In this document: positions 22,352-33,688 of the stretch, piece after piece | Numbering within the stretch: the stretch's first letter is position 1 | Layout: each line of letters begins with the position of its first letter | From: Scleroderma bovista | Taxonomy: Eukaryota > Basidiomycota > Agaricomycetes > Boletales > Sclerodermataceae | Direction of reading: 5' to 3' | Assembly (NCBI GenBank): GCA_037178675.1 | Contig: JAYMGJ010000240.1 | Location: 1-64,000, forward strand | DNA: 64,000 bases | Notes under the pieces: generated by a model | Databases searched by the model: none | Told to the model about the DNA's origin: nothing | Seen by the model: the letters and a program-made list of their open reading frames with translations, nothing else | Made by a program: the position numbers and the translations under genes

Positions 22352-23159
22352 GAAGGGACCATAGGCTGAGGGCTCAGGAGACACAGAGATGACCAGAGAA
22401 TACTTTTCAAGCTTGACAATAGACCTAAGATGACCAAAGTACGTCCTTGATGCAGGACTGACAAGGAGAACGCGCTGACCGAGAACAAGAGGGATTGAGG
22501 GAGCAGGCTGGGAAGGTATGTGCCAGGCAGTGCACAGGAACTCTGGGAGAGGCTGTCCTAAGAGCAGGACATAGTGGAGATCTGCAGCAATAGTGGAGAA
22601 ATGATCCAGAGAAAATATGGACTCCATAGTGAGCAATGAAGCGAACGTCTGGATTGTGGGGGAAATATCTCCGTGGGAAATGAACAGATTTGCGTCGGAA
22701 CTTGACAGGCAGATAGACCACTTTCTAGGCTCTCTGATGGTATAGTCACGTGCCTGATAGCTTCAGAAACGATGGAGCTATTCAAAATATCGGAATGCCA
22801 GCACTGGGCACCTAAAAATGACATTTGGGCACTAAAAATCATTTCTTCTCTTTCTCCTTCATTTCTCCATCAATTCTTCGGCTTCTTTGATCATTCTGGT
22901 ATGGGAGTTGGACTGCAGATGTGTGCATTCCTTTCTCATACCACAATTGATGTTATTCCTTCAGTTTCTTCTGCTTCTTGGCGGTTCTCGTGTGATAGAT
23001 GACTGTCAGCATTGGCATTCATCTCTCGCATCAGGATAGTCTTCTTGTGCGATAGATGGCTATGATGTGGGTCCATCGTGCTTATCCTTCGCATAAGGAT
23101 CATTCAATATAGGTGTTATCTTCCATGTTCACTGTACCAAACCTGTTTGGTGTGTGACA
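22352..23159 (-). mobile_element. Family A LTR, 5' part, inverted
   Basis: The reverse complement matches family A from its first base (TGTCACACACC, ending at 23159) through the conserved ORF to about its 800th base, where the copia LTR interrupts it. The LTR ORF is present (22352-22636) with the same frame. Confidence 0.85.
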
Positions 23160-23655
23160 GCGGTCATGGCAGGACTCTGCTCAGCATCAGTGTGCTCACC
23201 AGTGAAGAGTTGGATAATGTGAGGGGACACATATCCAGGGATGGCGTGGACAGTTGACAGAACAGTGGATGAAGTGGTGACTGACACACTATCATCTGGT
23301 ACCAGGTCCATGGGAACAACAGGTGCTGCAGCTTCTGCGGGGAAAGGAATGGGTGGTGGGGAAGGCACATGTTGCTGCGATGATGCAAGCAAGAGAGACA
23401 GAGAGGGGCTGAGGTCTGGTCATAAAAATGGTGACAGTGGGTCAGTAGGGCTGAAACACTGCAGCAGTAGGAATGGGGGGCTCAGGTTGGATGTCTGCAT
23501 CTGCAGAGACAGTATGCAGTGGAGAGGCGGGTTGCAAGTGTTCAGTTTGAATGGGGGGCAGAGAAGTTTGAATAGTGTTAGGGAAGACCTTGACCCACAT
23601 TCCTTCAACAAATTCCCACAAAGTGTTGATTTCCTTCAGAGCTTCTTCAAGGCGG
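23160..23655 (-). pseudogene. Coding fragment of a TE-associated gene, part 1
   Basis: On the minus strand the segment reads RLEEALKEINTLWEFVEGMW followed by VKVFPNTIQTSLPPIQTEHL and a Pro/Ser-rich stretch. Removing the family A LTR (23656-25757) and one copy of its GCGG duplication joins it in frame with 25762-25862 (SQIDELKEELVNMKQTQAAR, DARLEE). The joined piece is a heptad-rich coiled coil and then low complexity. Gene identity unknown. Confidence 0.5.
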
Positions 23656-25757
23656 TGTCACGCACCAAACAGGTTTGGTACAGTGAACATGGAAGATAAC
23701 ACCTATATCGAATGATCCTTATGTGAAGGATAAGCACGACGGACCCTCATCGTAGCCATCTATCGCACAAGACGACTATCCTGATGCGAGAGATGAATGC
23801 CAATGCAGACAGTCATCTATCGCACGAGAACCGCCAAGAAGCAGAAGAAACTGAAGGAATAACGTCAATTGTGGTATGAGAAAGGAATGCACATGTCTGC
23901 AGTCCAACTCCCATACCAGAACGATCAAAGAAGCCGAAGAATTGATGGAGAAACGAAGGAGAAAGAGAAGAAATGATTTTTAGTGCCCAAATGTCATTTT
24001 TAGGTGCCCAGTGCTGGCATTCCGATATTTTGAATAGCTCCGTCGTTTCTGAAGCTATCAGGCACGTGACTATACCGTCAGAAAGCCTAGAGCGTGGTCT
24101 ATCTGCCTGTCAAGTTCCGACGCAAATCCGTTCATTTCCCACGGGGATATTCCCCCCGCAATCCAGACGTTCGCTTCATTGCTCACTATGGAGTCTGTAT
24201 TTTCTCTGGATCATTTCTCTGCTATTGCTGCAGATCTCCACTATGTCCTGCTCTTAGGACAGCCTCTCCCAGAGTTTCCGTGCACTGCCTGGCACATATC
24301 TTCCCAGCCTGCTCCCTCAGTCCCTCTCGTTCTCGGTCAGCGCGTTCTCCTTGTCAGTCCTGCGTCAAGGACATACTTTGGTCATCTTAGGTCTATTGTC
24401 AAGCTTGAGAAGTCTTCTCTGGTCGTCTCTGTGTCCCCTGAGCCCTCAGCCTATGCTCCCTTCCTCCCAGATACTTGCCATGTCCATCTTCCTCTGTCGT
24501 TCGTCTCACTTCCCTGGATGCGTTGAATTCAATACTCTATCCGCTTCCCTACTTTCAGACGACGTCCCCCAGCACCATGACAGTTATTCCCCCCACTTTA
24601 TAGTGCTATTAGGAAGAAGAACCCTCTCTCATTCTTTCCCAGAAGAGAGCTCGTCAAGGGAGCCCATGGTTGCGCTTCAGCGGCGCTAGAACACATGCAC
24701 TATACTTTAGTGTATGCTGACCCCCCAAAAAGACCTCTGGACCCCTGGTACCCTTCTTGTGGCTGTTTTGTCTCGGATCAATCCCCCTATTAATCCCAGA
24801 TCTTCCCCATTGTTGTCCCATCAAATTCCTGATGGTACACAGCCCCCCATCAAACTTCTTAGGCTGTGCATCAATGACTCCTTCTGCTGTGCAGTGACTC
24901 ATCCCTTGCTTACTGATGCTCTCTTGTCATCAGTATTACTCTATCCCTTTCGCATTTTTGGTATATTACTCAGCTGATGACTCACTCCCTTACCAATCAA
25001 TCTTGTCATGCAGCTTACTCATTCCTTTACTCAGCAGCTTATTCATGCTTCCTATGCTTACTCATTCCTGCTTATCCCTTGCTTACTGATCGCTTACAAA
25101 CCCCTTACAAAGCTCTTACCAATCCCTTACCAATCCTTGACAAATTCTGCTTACTCCCTTCTCTTTTTGTACTTTAATGCTGTGCCCCCCCCATGTATTT
25201 AAACCCCTGGGCTCAGCCCAGTGAAAAAGGACCCAATAGCACGAAATTATCCCTCTCTCAGACTCTCTCACTCAGTATCCCCTCAGCTCTTTGAGTCTTG
25301 TAGGCTTCAGTGAAGGTCTAAAGGCTCTGATATTCAAGTTTTATCCAATCTATTCAAGTCCAAGTCTTTCTCTAGGCTCAAGCGGAGTGTAGCCTGTCAA
25401 TCCTTCATCCCCTATTGCTTCTGGACGTCAGGAGCCCCCTTGTCCCCTTGCTGCACCAATCTCTAGGTGTAGTATCGCTACTTCAGTCCCAGTCAACTCA
25501 ATCCCCGCTTTGACACTTCCTAGGCTTTAGGAAGAGTCCAGACACCTATCCCCTTCGTCTTCTATTGCTCCTGTACCCCAGGAGTATCCTGCATCACTGT
25601 CTGCATCACCCTGTTGGTGTAGATCCCCTTCCCCTCCTCCTCAGCACATCCTCTCTGGACACTGCGGAGGTAAACCACCACTCGCACATTTTCGTAGTCC
25701 TTTGTTGGTGTTGTGTTTGGGTTATTACTCCGACCCAAATCCACACTTTGACTCACA
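23656..25757 (+). mobile_element. Complete solo LTR, family A (2102 bp)
   Basis: TG..CA termini (TGTCACGCACC .. TTTGACTCACA) with a 4-bp duplication GCGG at 23652-23655 and 25758-25761. It contains the conserved LTR ORF, repeated CTTACCAATC (CCAAT) motifs at about 24990-25140, TATTTAAA near 25195 and then a U5-like tail. It splits a minus-strand coding exon. Family B (8302-11289) is a diverged relative sharing the first kilobase and the extreme 3' end. Confidence 0.9.
24188..24526 (+). CDS. Conserved LTR ORF, family A copy
   Basis: Starts MESVFSLDHFSAIAADL and ends at TGA after SLPWMR. In the copy at 46948-47340 the same codon is CGA and the frame continues about 18 more residues (IQYSIRFPTFRQRPPAP). 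It is gap-free against the family B version. The stop is thus probably a CGA-to-TGA decay. Unknown function. Confidence 0.45.
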   Translation: MESVFSLDHFSAIAADLHYVLLLGQPLPEFPCTAWHISSQPAPSVPLVLGQRVLLVSPASRTYFGHLRSIVKLEKSSLVVSVSPEPSAYAPFLPDTCHVHLPLSFVSLPWMR

Positions 25758-25761
25758 GCGG

Positions 25762-25865
25762 GCATCCCTGGCAGCCTGGGTTTGTTTCATGTTGACCAAT
25801 TCCTCCTTCAGCTCGTCAATTTGGCTCGAACATTGTGTACACCCACTTGTGTATGATGGCATTAG
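25762..25865 (-). pseudogene. Coding fragment of a TE-associated gene, part 2
   Basis: The minus strand reads SQIDELKEELVNMKQTQAAR then DA up to the LTR junction, continuous in frame with the part at 23160-23655. The family B copy begins at 25866. Confidence 0.5.
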
Positions 25866-27974
25866 ATGAATGCCAATGCTGACAGTCATCTATCACACAA
25901 CAACCGCCAAGAAGCAGAAGAATCCAAGGATTGATGATCATTTCAGTATGAAAGAGAAATGCAACCTACTTCAGTCCAACTCCCATACCAGAACAACCAA
26001 AGAAGCAGAAGAAACAATAGAGAAACGAAGGAGAAAAGGAAGAATCATTTTTAGCACCCAAATGTCAAATTTAGGCACCCGGTGCCGGCATTCCGATATT
26101 TTGAATAGCTCTTCCATTTTTGAAGCTAGCAATCATGTGACTATACCATCATGGATCCTAGACCGTGGTTTATCTGCCTGTCAAGTTCCGACATAAATCT
26201 GTTTATTTCCCACGGAGATATTCCACCCGCAATCCAGACACCCACTTCATCACTCACTATGGAGTCCACATTTTCTGTGGAACATTTCTCCGCTATTGCA
26301 GCACACCTCAACTATGTCCTGCTCTTGGGACAGCCTCTCCCTGAGCTCCTGTGTACTGTCTGGTACATATCTTCCCAGCCTGCTCCCTCAGTCCCTCTTG
26401 TTCTCGGTCAGTGCATTCTCCTTGTCAGTCCTGCGTCACACACATACTTTGGTCATCTCAAGTCTATTGTTAGACTTGAAAATTCATACCTGGTTGTCTC
26501 TGTGTCTCCTGAGTCCTCTGCATATGGTCCTTTCATCCCAGAGTCCTGTCACATCCATCTCCCTCTATCATTCATCTCGCTCCCCTGGACACATCAAATC
26601 TGCTATTCATGTTTCACTTCCCTGCTATCCCACAACAAACACGAATGAAGCAGTGTTCTAGAACCCTTCTTAGGAGCCCTAATATAGTACAGAACCTTCC
26701 CCTTACTGCTCAAGGGAAGACTGCACTTTGGGAGCACCAAATTCAAATTTTGCATTTTTTCTCTACAGAAGCTCAATCCAAGGGATTTGTGACACTCTGT
26801 GACCAGCTGTGACTCTACTTGTCATTCCAGGCCCCCTGACACTGCTCTCCTGGTCGGATCAATTCTTTTATTATCCCCCAGTTACTCCCATCAGTGGCAC
26901 TGCTTCAGAAGCTCATCTCCAGATCTAAAGTTCAATCAATCACAGGTTGTGCTTCCCTTCTTTCTGAGTCACACAGAGTCACTCTGGCTCACTCTGACTC
27001 ACTCTGCTGCGCATTATTTATCCCCTCTTGGCATTACTAATCCCCATTACTCCCCTTACCAATCACTTACCAATCATCCTTCAAATCATGCTTATCATGC
27101 TGCTTATCAATTCATGACTCATGCCCCTATGATTCATATGCATTATGTCATCGCATATGCTCATTTAGCTTCGATCTACTCATCCCATGCTTTCCCCCCC
27201 TCTCTTTTGGGCCCCATGCAATGATTTTTCCATATTCTTGGTTATGCACCCCTTTTTACCTATGTTTTTGCTCTTTCCCTTGGCTCAGCAGCTTGTTCAG
27301 GCTCTCCCCATCAATGACTCAGCCTGATTACACTGCTTATCAATCACTTACCAATCTCTTACCAAGCACTTAGTCATTTGTGCTTACAGGGCCACAGCCC
27401 CTCCTGTATATAAACCAGCAGCCAAAGGCTGCAAGGAAGTGTCTGCTTCCCCCTCAATAAAGCGACCACATTCACTCTCCCTCACTGTCTATAAGCTCTA
27501 TCTCTGTCTTTGGACTTGTAGGTCACCCAGTGCTGGCCTAAAGCTCCATTATTGTTGTTTGTCAGATATACTTGATATCTGATCAGTTCTCTGAGCTCAA
27601 GTGCAGTCTAGCATCTCTATCCACTCCATCCCATCACTGTCCATTGCATTCTTGAAGCAGGAACTGTCCCCTTGCTTCCCTGTTGCTCCATCACTGCTGT
27701 TACACCCCTGTCATCAATCTATCATCGCTCTTCAATCCCAGGACTCTTCCGAACCACTGTGGTAGGCTGAAGAGGAGTCAATACCATCCCAAGTTGCATT
27801 CTATCCACACCAGAAGCCCTTCCCTTCCCTCCTGTATCCTGCCTGAAGGTGTGCAGCACATCCCCCTGAGGAAATTAAATACCAGATATGCAAAGGAAGA
27901 CCACCACTCGCATATTGCTGTCATTTGGTGTTGGTTGTTGGTTGTTCTGACCTCTTCCCTCACTTAGGTGCACA
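25866..27974 (+). mobile_element. Family B LTR, 5'-truncated
   Basis: It matches 8520-11289 without the nested family C LTR, ending TTAGGTGCACA. It includes TATATAAA (about 27410) and AATAAA (about 27458). This is the clean reference showing the family B site before family C inserted (AATCATGTGACTATACC). Confidence 0.88.
26151..26648 (+). CDS. Conserved LTR ORF, longest family B version (165 codons)
   Basis: Frame begins MDPRPWFICLSSSD and passes through MESTFSVEHFSAIAAHL. It reads CAA where 9905-9907 has TGA and ends TSLLSHNKHE. The longer C-terminus is shared with 41213-41710 (minus) and 42068-42457, which argues that this is the ancestral end. Confidence 0.45.
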   Translation: MDPRPWFICLSSSDINLFISHGDIPPAIQTPTSSLTMESTFSVEHFSAIAAHLNYVLLLGQPLPELLCTVWYISSQPAPSVPLVLGQCILLVSPASHTYFGHLKSIVRLENSYLVVSVSPESSAYGPFIPESCHIHLPLSFISLPWTHQICYSCFTSLLSHNKHE

Positions 27975-28128
27975 CCACGCTTTGAAATGATGTGGCTGCA
28001 GGCATGCTTGGTGTGCAAGCATTGATAGCATGCACACCCATCTTCTTTCACACCACATGGAAGGGCCCACCTGATGCAATGATCACAGCAGGCAGAGTCG
28101 ACAACTGTTGGATACTCTGCAGATGGGG
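27975..28128 (-). pseudogene. Fragment of cysteine-cluster gene
   Basis: The minus strand encodes CDHCIRWALPCGVKEDG and CACYQCLHTKHACSHI, nearly the same as 44270-44420. It is a small piece trapped between a family B and a family A LTR. Confidence 0.6.
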
Positions 28129-29066
28129 TGGGGGCATAACTGTCATGGTGCTGGGGGATGTTGTCTGAAAGTAGGGAAGCGGATAGAGTATTGAATTCAA
28201 CACATCCAGGGAAGCAAGACAAATGACAGAGGAAGATGGACATGGCAAGTATCTGGGAGGAAGGGACCATAGGCTCAGGGCTCAGGGGACACAGAGACAA
28301 CCAGAAAAGACTTCTCAAGCTTGACAATAGACCTAAGATGACCAAAGTATGTCCTTGATGCAGCACTGATGAGAAGAACACGCTGACCGAGAACAAGAGG
28401 GACTGAGGGAGCAGGCTGGGAAGATATTTGCCAGGCAGTGCACGGGAACTCTGGGAGAGGCTGTCCTAAGAGCAGGACATAGTGGAGATCTGCAGCAATA
28501 GCAGAGAAATGATCCAGAGAAAATACAGACTCCATAGTGAGCGATGAAGTGAACGTCTGGATTGTGGGGGGAATATCTCCGTGGGAAATGAACAGATTTG
28601 CGTCGGAACTTGACAGGCAGATAGACCATGTTCTAGGCTCTCTGATGGTATAGTCACGTGCCTGATAGCTTCAGAAACGATGGAGCTATTCAAAATATCG
28701 GAATGCCGGCACTGGGCGCCTAAAATGACATTTGGGTGCTAAAAATCATTTCTTCTCTTTCTCCTTTGTTTCTCCATCAATTATTCTGCTTCTTTGGTTG
28801 TTCTGGTATGGGAGTTGGACTGCAGATGTGTGCATTCCTTTCTCATACCACAATTGATGTTATTCCTTCAGTTTCTTCTGCTTCTTGGCGGTTCTCGTGT
28901 GATAGATGACTGTCAGCATTGGCATTCATCTCTTGCATCAGGATAGTCTTCTTGTGCAATAGATGGCTATGATGAGGGTCCATCATGCTTATCCTTCACA
29001 TAAGGATCATTCAATATACGCGTTATCTTCCATGTTCACTGTACCAAACCTGTTTGGTGTGTGACA
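28129..29066 (-). mobile_element. Family A LTR, 5' part, inverted
   Basis: The reverse complement matches family A from its 5' end (at 29066) to about position 940, including the LTR ORF (28275-28535 and flanks). Confidence 0.87.
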
Positions 29067-29069
29067 CCA

Positions 29070-29960
29070 CAACATTCAAGGTAGAGGTGGTAAGTAATAC
29101 ATATATACAGGTATTATAAGCTAAATGTTATTAAGGCCAGGGGCCTAGTAGTCCACCTGCAGGTAACAAGCCCATGGGTGCCATGCCCAGTGGTTCTGCA
29201 CCAGCATCAATTCCTGTGGATGGTATGTGATACATGTAGACATATATTATCCACTAAACATTATTCAGGCCAAGGAAAAAATTGCAGCTCCTCTGTTGGA
29301 CATCCATCAAATGCAATGGCCATGGGTCAGAAGCCCATGGGTGCCAAGTCCAATGGTGCTGCACTGGGATCAATTCCCACTGATAGTATGTGATACAGGT
29401 AAACAGATATTATCCACTAAATATTATTCAGATCATGGTGAAATTTGTGGCTCCTCTGGTGGACATCCTGCTGATAATATGGCCATGGGTATCAGGCCAG
29501 TGGGAGCCAAGTCCTCTTGTTCTACATTAGAATTGGTTCCCGCAGGTACTGCTTCAGCAGGTCAGTGTACCCACAATGTTGGGAAAGTTGGCCAGTCAAA
29601 GAAAGTCAGCAATGTGAATGGAGTAAGTAACACATTTGAAAATAATCCATCAGCTAATAAAATCCAGACCAACCAATGTCTGGAGGAGGAACCGCAGGAA
29701 CTGGTCAACTACAGCCCACTCCAGCATGGAGGAAGAAAATAGGTAATATAAATAAATCAAATTCCAGGAGAAAGTCTAACTTATAGCTAGGCGATGGCCC
29801 TAATGGCACTGTGCAAACCAGACCTAAGCCACAGGTAAAGAGAAAAGGTGTGGAATACTAGTCCTGAAAATATAACAGGATAAATACTTTATAGCCACAG
29901 ATGCAAGTGTTGCAATTACCCAGGATGTCATACTGTGCAACCAGACGGGTGAGCTGCAGT
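29070..29960 (+). pseudogene. Hypothetical gene with tandem duplicated exons
   Basis: Three units of about 40 codons with the pattern (M)GxKPMGAKSxGAALxSIPxD are each followed by an intron-like GTATGTGATACA..TTATTCAG of about 46 bp (29223-29269, 29386-29432). The last exon continues ASAGQCTHNVGKVGQSKKVS and a further intron. A second copy lies inverted at 49420-50343. No known domain. Frames are partly broken, so I treat it as decayed. Confidence 0.4.
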
Positions 29961-29962
29961 GT

Positions 29963-30467
29963 TGTCAAGACTGGTTCTTCACCGATCTGATCTCTCTGTA
30001 TGATCACCTAATATGTTTCCTTTCTCGTTTCTGGTTACTATACATTCCCGTCCCATTGCATTACTAATATGATACCTATTGGTAATCCAGTTATCACACT
30101 TACCGTACTTACTCAGCACACAGCGTGACTGTGCTCATTGTTCGTTGGTAATCCTGACTTCCTGTACATTGCCTCTTCCATTCTACTTAGTATAAATACT
30201 TAGATACTCGGTCTGTTGTAGTTTCAGTTCAAATATTGAATAAGATACTTCTCATCTGTTCTCCCTTCATACTCTCCATCTCTGCCCTTGTGCAAGCACT
30301 CGGTCGTTGACCATTTACCCTCGGACTCTCCATCAAACTTTTTGTTGGCCTTCCTACTACTCGGGAAGCATGACTACACTACATAGTATCTCAGTCTTAC
30401 CGCTAGGCCAACCCCTGACCCCCTGACCCCTCATAGAGATCAGATCAGTGAAGAACCGGTCTTGACA
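29963..30467 (+). repeat. 5' LTR of gypsy element 2, rearranged 5' end
   Basis: From about 29996 it follows the LTR of element 2's other end (ACCTAATATGTTTCC..). Its first ~33 bp (TGTCAAGACTGGTTCTTCAC onward) are an inverted copy of its own last bases (30430-30467). Confidence 0.75.
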
Positions 30468-30486
30468 GTATATTCAAACTCTAGTC

Positions 30487-31850
30487 TTGTACGAGTTCAC
30501 AATCATGTCCAGAACAATCCAGACTCACTCACGCACTGCTCTTGCAAACAACGCAGAACCCTCAGTGTCTGACACTTGTTGGGCTGCTGCCTTGAGCACT
30601 CTGACTAGCCTCAGGCACTCACCCAACTCTGTCTCCCAATTCCAAGGCTTCTCCACTCAGAGAGCCTCCTCCCCTGCTCAGCGTTGCCCACCTGGGGCCT
30701 TTGTCGAAGATCCCAGCAATGACCTAGGTGATGACCATCCCAATAACAATGGCCCTGGTGATGGTGGTCCTGGCAGTGATGGTCCTGATGACACCGATGA
30801 TCCAAACCCTGATGATGGTTGTGAAGACCCCATTGATGGCATCCCCAACCTAGATGAGGCCGGCCTAGTCATCTTTAATAACCTCTCTGTTGCTATCGAC
30901 AGACTTGCGTGATCTTTGTGCCCATCCGAGTCTTTGTCTCACACCAAGGTGCACGAACCTGACACCTTCAACGGGACCAATCCAAAGAAGTTGCACACAT
31001 TCCTAGTCCAGTGCAAGCTCAACCCCCAGGACCGACCAAAGGCGTTTCACACTGACCAAACCAAGGTCACCTTTGTGCAGTCCTATCTGAAGGGAATGGC
31101 TCTTGAATGGTTCAAGCCAGACCTACTCGGTGCAGGAGACCCCCACAACCGTCCGATCTGGATGACCAACTGGGAAGAGTTTGTCATTGAACTCCAAACA
31201 ATCTTCGGTCCTCACAATCCTGTTGCTGACGCTGAGCATCAGCTCGACCACCTTTGCATGAAGGAAAACCATCATGCCAACAGATATGTGGTTGACTTCA
31301 ACTGCATCACATCCCAGGTTTGGGGCTATGGCAATGGTGCCCTGTGTCATCACTTCTATACAGGTCTCCCCAACCAAATCAAGGACGAGATAAGCCGTGT
31401 CGGTAAACCGCGCACTCTGAATGGTCTTTGCGACCTCACCCAGGAGATCGATGCCCAATATTGGGAACACAAGGAAGAGGTCGCATGTCAGAACAAGACC
31501 TCTACCAGCACTAGTACCATCACCCCCAACACCAAGTTGGGTAAGACCGACAAGAGTAAATCCTCAGGCAATGCTGCCCAGTCTTCTTCATTGTTGACCC
31601 TGACTCAGAAGTCTAACAAGTCAGGCAAGACTGCTGAGTTTCAGTCAAGCTCGGCAAGGACAGCAAGCTGACCTCTGAGGAACATAAGCGCAGGTTTGAC
31701 ATGAATCTGTGCATGTTCTGTGGTGCAACTGGCCACAAGGCCAAGGACTGGCCCAAGTCAGGCTCTCGAACAGCCAAGGCTAGGGCAGCTACTGCTGCTA
31801 CTGTGAACACGTCAGAAGCCAATCCGACAGCCTCCACCGAGGCAAAATAG
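30487..31850 (+). pseudogene. Gypsy gag, element 2
   Basis: Homologous to 3518-4852. A TGA near 30910 replaces a Thr-Arg region, the GFEWF core survives (GMALEWFKPDLLG) and a frameshift lies near 31640. The zinc knuckle (CMFCGATGHKAKDW) has lost its last cysteine context (P replaced after D-W). It has AGA where element 1 has the inactivating TGA. Confidence 0.82.
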
Positions 31851-31911
31851 ACAGCAACTCCCAAGACTCCACACAGAGTGGGAGTTGCATTGTTCCCGAC
31901 TGTGCACCTAT

Positions 31912-33688
31912 GGAGGCCCAACTCAATGCAGCCGCTCTTTCCAATCCAAATTCTCTCTGACCCTCTGTAACAATTGTTGACCATACTATGCCTTCCTTTC
32001 CTGCGTTAGTAGATTCGGGTTCTACCCACTGTTTTGTAGATCTGTCATTTGCCAATATGAACACTCTTTCATGCTACTTGGTATCCCCAATCATTCTCCA
32101 TCTATTCGACAGTACCACCACCACCATAATTACCAAAGCAGCCAATCTACCCATCCACTTTCCCTCTGGTGACATCACTCCGATGACATTTTATGTCACC
32201 CCATTGGACTCTGACTGTAAGATCGTTCTTGGACATAACTGGCTCACCGAATACAATCTGTTGATTGACTGGGTACTGAGCAGTATCAAGTTCAGAACAT
32301 CTGCGCAGCAAGTGCCAACCCTGAGCTCACTCCCCAACCCAGTAGCGCCCTCATCAAGCACGCTGAGACTCGACGCTACGTCAGTCTTGTCTCCTTTCCC
32401 AACCGACTTGCCTCAGGCTCCTGGTCTTCGGGCACCCCCTATCACTCTCATCAATGCTGCAGCCTTTCTGAAGGCTTGCCAGCTCAATGGCTCTCAACAG
32501 TTCTCTATTCAGCTGAAGCCTGACAGTAGCTTCCACACTGTGTTGGTCGATGCTGCTCCTGACCTCTCTTCTGTCCCCGAGGCATACCATGACTTTGCTA
32601 ACATCTTTAGCAAGGTGAAAGCATTGGTACTTGCACCTCATCAGGAATACAACCTTAAGATAGAACTGGAAGGAGCACCTTTACCACCTGGTAGACTCTA
32701 CTCTCTCTCCCCATTGAGCTTGAAACCCTTTGGGCATTCATCAATGAAAACCTATGCTTTGGTTTCATCCATCCGACCTCATCCTCCCATGCAGCCCCTG
32801 TTCTCTTCGTCAAGAAGAAGGATGGCTCTCTCTGACTTTGCGTCGACTACCAAGGACTCAACAAAATATCAAAGAAGGATCAGTACCCTCTACCCCTCAT
32901 CTCTGACCTACTCGACTCCCTGAGTCGGGCAAAGGTCTATACCAAAATTGATCTTTGACATGCTTACCATCTGGTTTGCATTGCTGAAGGTGATGAGTGG
33001 AAAACCGCCCCAGGACTTGCTATGGCTCATATGAGTGGCAGGTGATGCCCTTCGGTCTCACCAATGCCCCTGCAGCCTTTCAGCGATTTGTCAACTCAGT
33101 CTTCACGGACATGCTCGATGTCTGCATCGTAGTCTACCTCAATGATATCTTAGTCCACTCGGACAATATGGAGGACCATACAAAGCATGTTCGGGAGGTG
33201 CTTCGGCAACTCCACCAGCACAAGCTATATGCCAAACCTGAAAAGTGTGAGTTCCATTCAGACTCAGTGGAGTACCTCGGGTACTTCCTCTCCCCCGACG
33301 GTTTGACAATGTCACAAGACAAAGTCAAGACAATCTGCAATTGGCCCAAACCTCGCAAAGTGAAGGACATTCAGTCCTTCCTCAGCTTTGCAAACTTTTA
33401 CTGTTGATTCATCTTCAATTACTCCAATATAGTGGTTCCCTTAACTCAGTTGACACAGAAAGATGCCCCCTGGGATTTCTCCAGCCAGGTGCCCAATTAA
33501 CAGTCGAGACCGACACTTTGGACTACGTGATCGCTGGTATCCTATCCATCACAGGTTCAGATGATGGGATATGACCAATTGTGTTCTACTCTCACACTCT
33601 GACCGTGCCCGAGCTGAATTATGATACTCACAACAAGGAGCTCCTTGCTATCTTTGAGGCCTTCAAGACCTGGCATCATTATCTGGAG
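31912..33688 (+). pseudogene. Gypsy pol, element 2 (protease, RT, part of RNase H)
   Basis: Protease DSGSTHCFVD near 32015. RT is broken by frameshifts and stops near 32700-32960. The RT catalytic box reads [11 protein letters not shown] (about 33135-33165), so one catalytic Asp of YLDD is Asn. About 60 bp between RT and RNase H are deleted near 33480. The frame stops at the hAT junction after HHYLE. Confidence 0.85.

Noticed and set aside
23652..25761. Family A LTRs at 22352-23159 and 23656-25757 as the two LTRs of one element
   Set aside because: They are in opposite orientation and the sequence between them is part of a coding exon.
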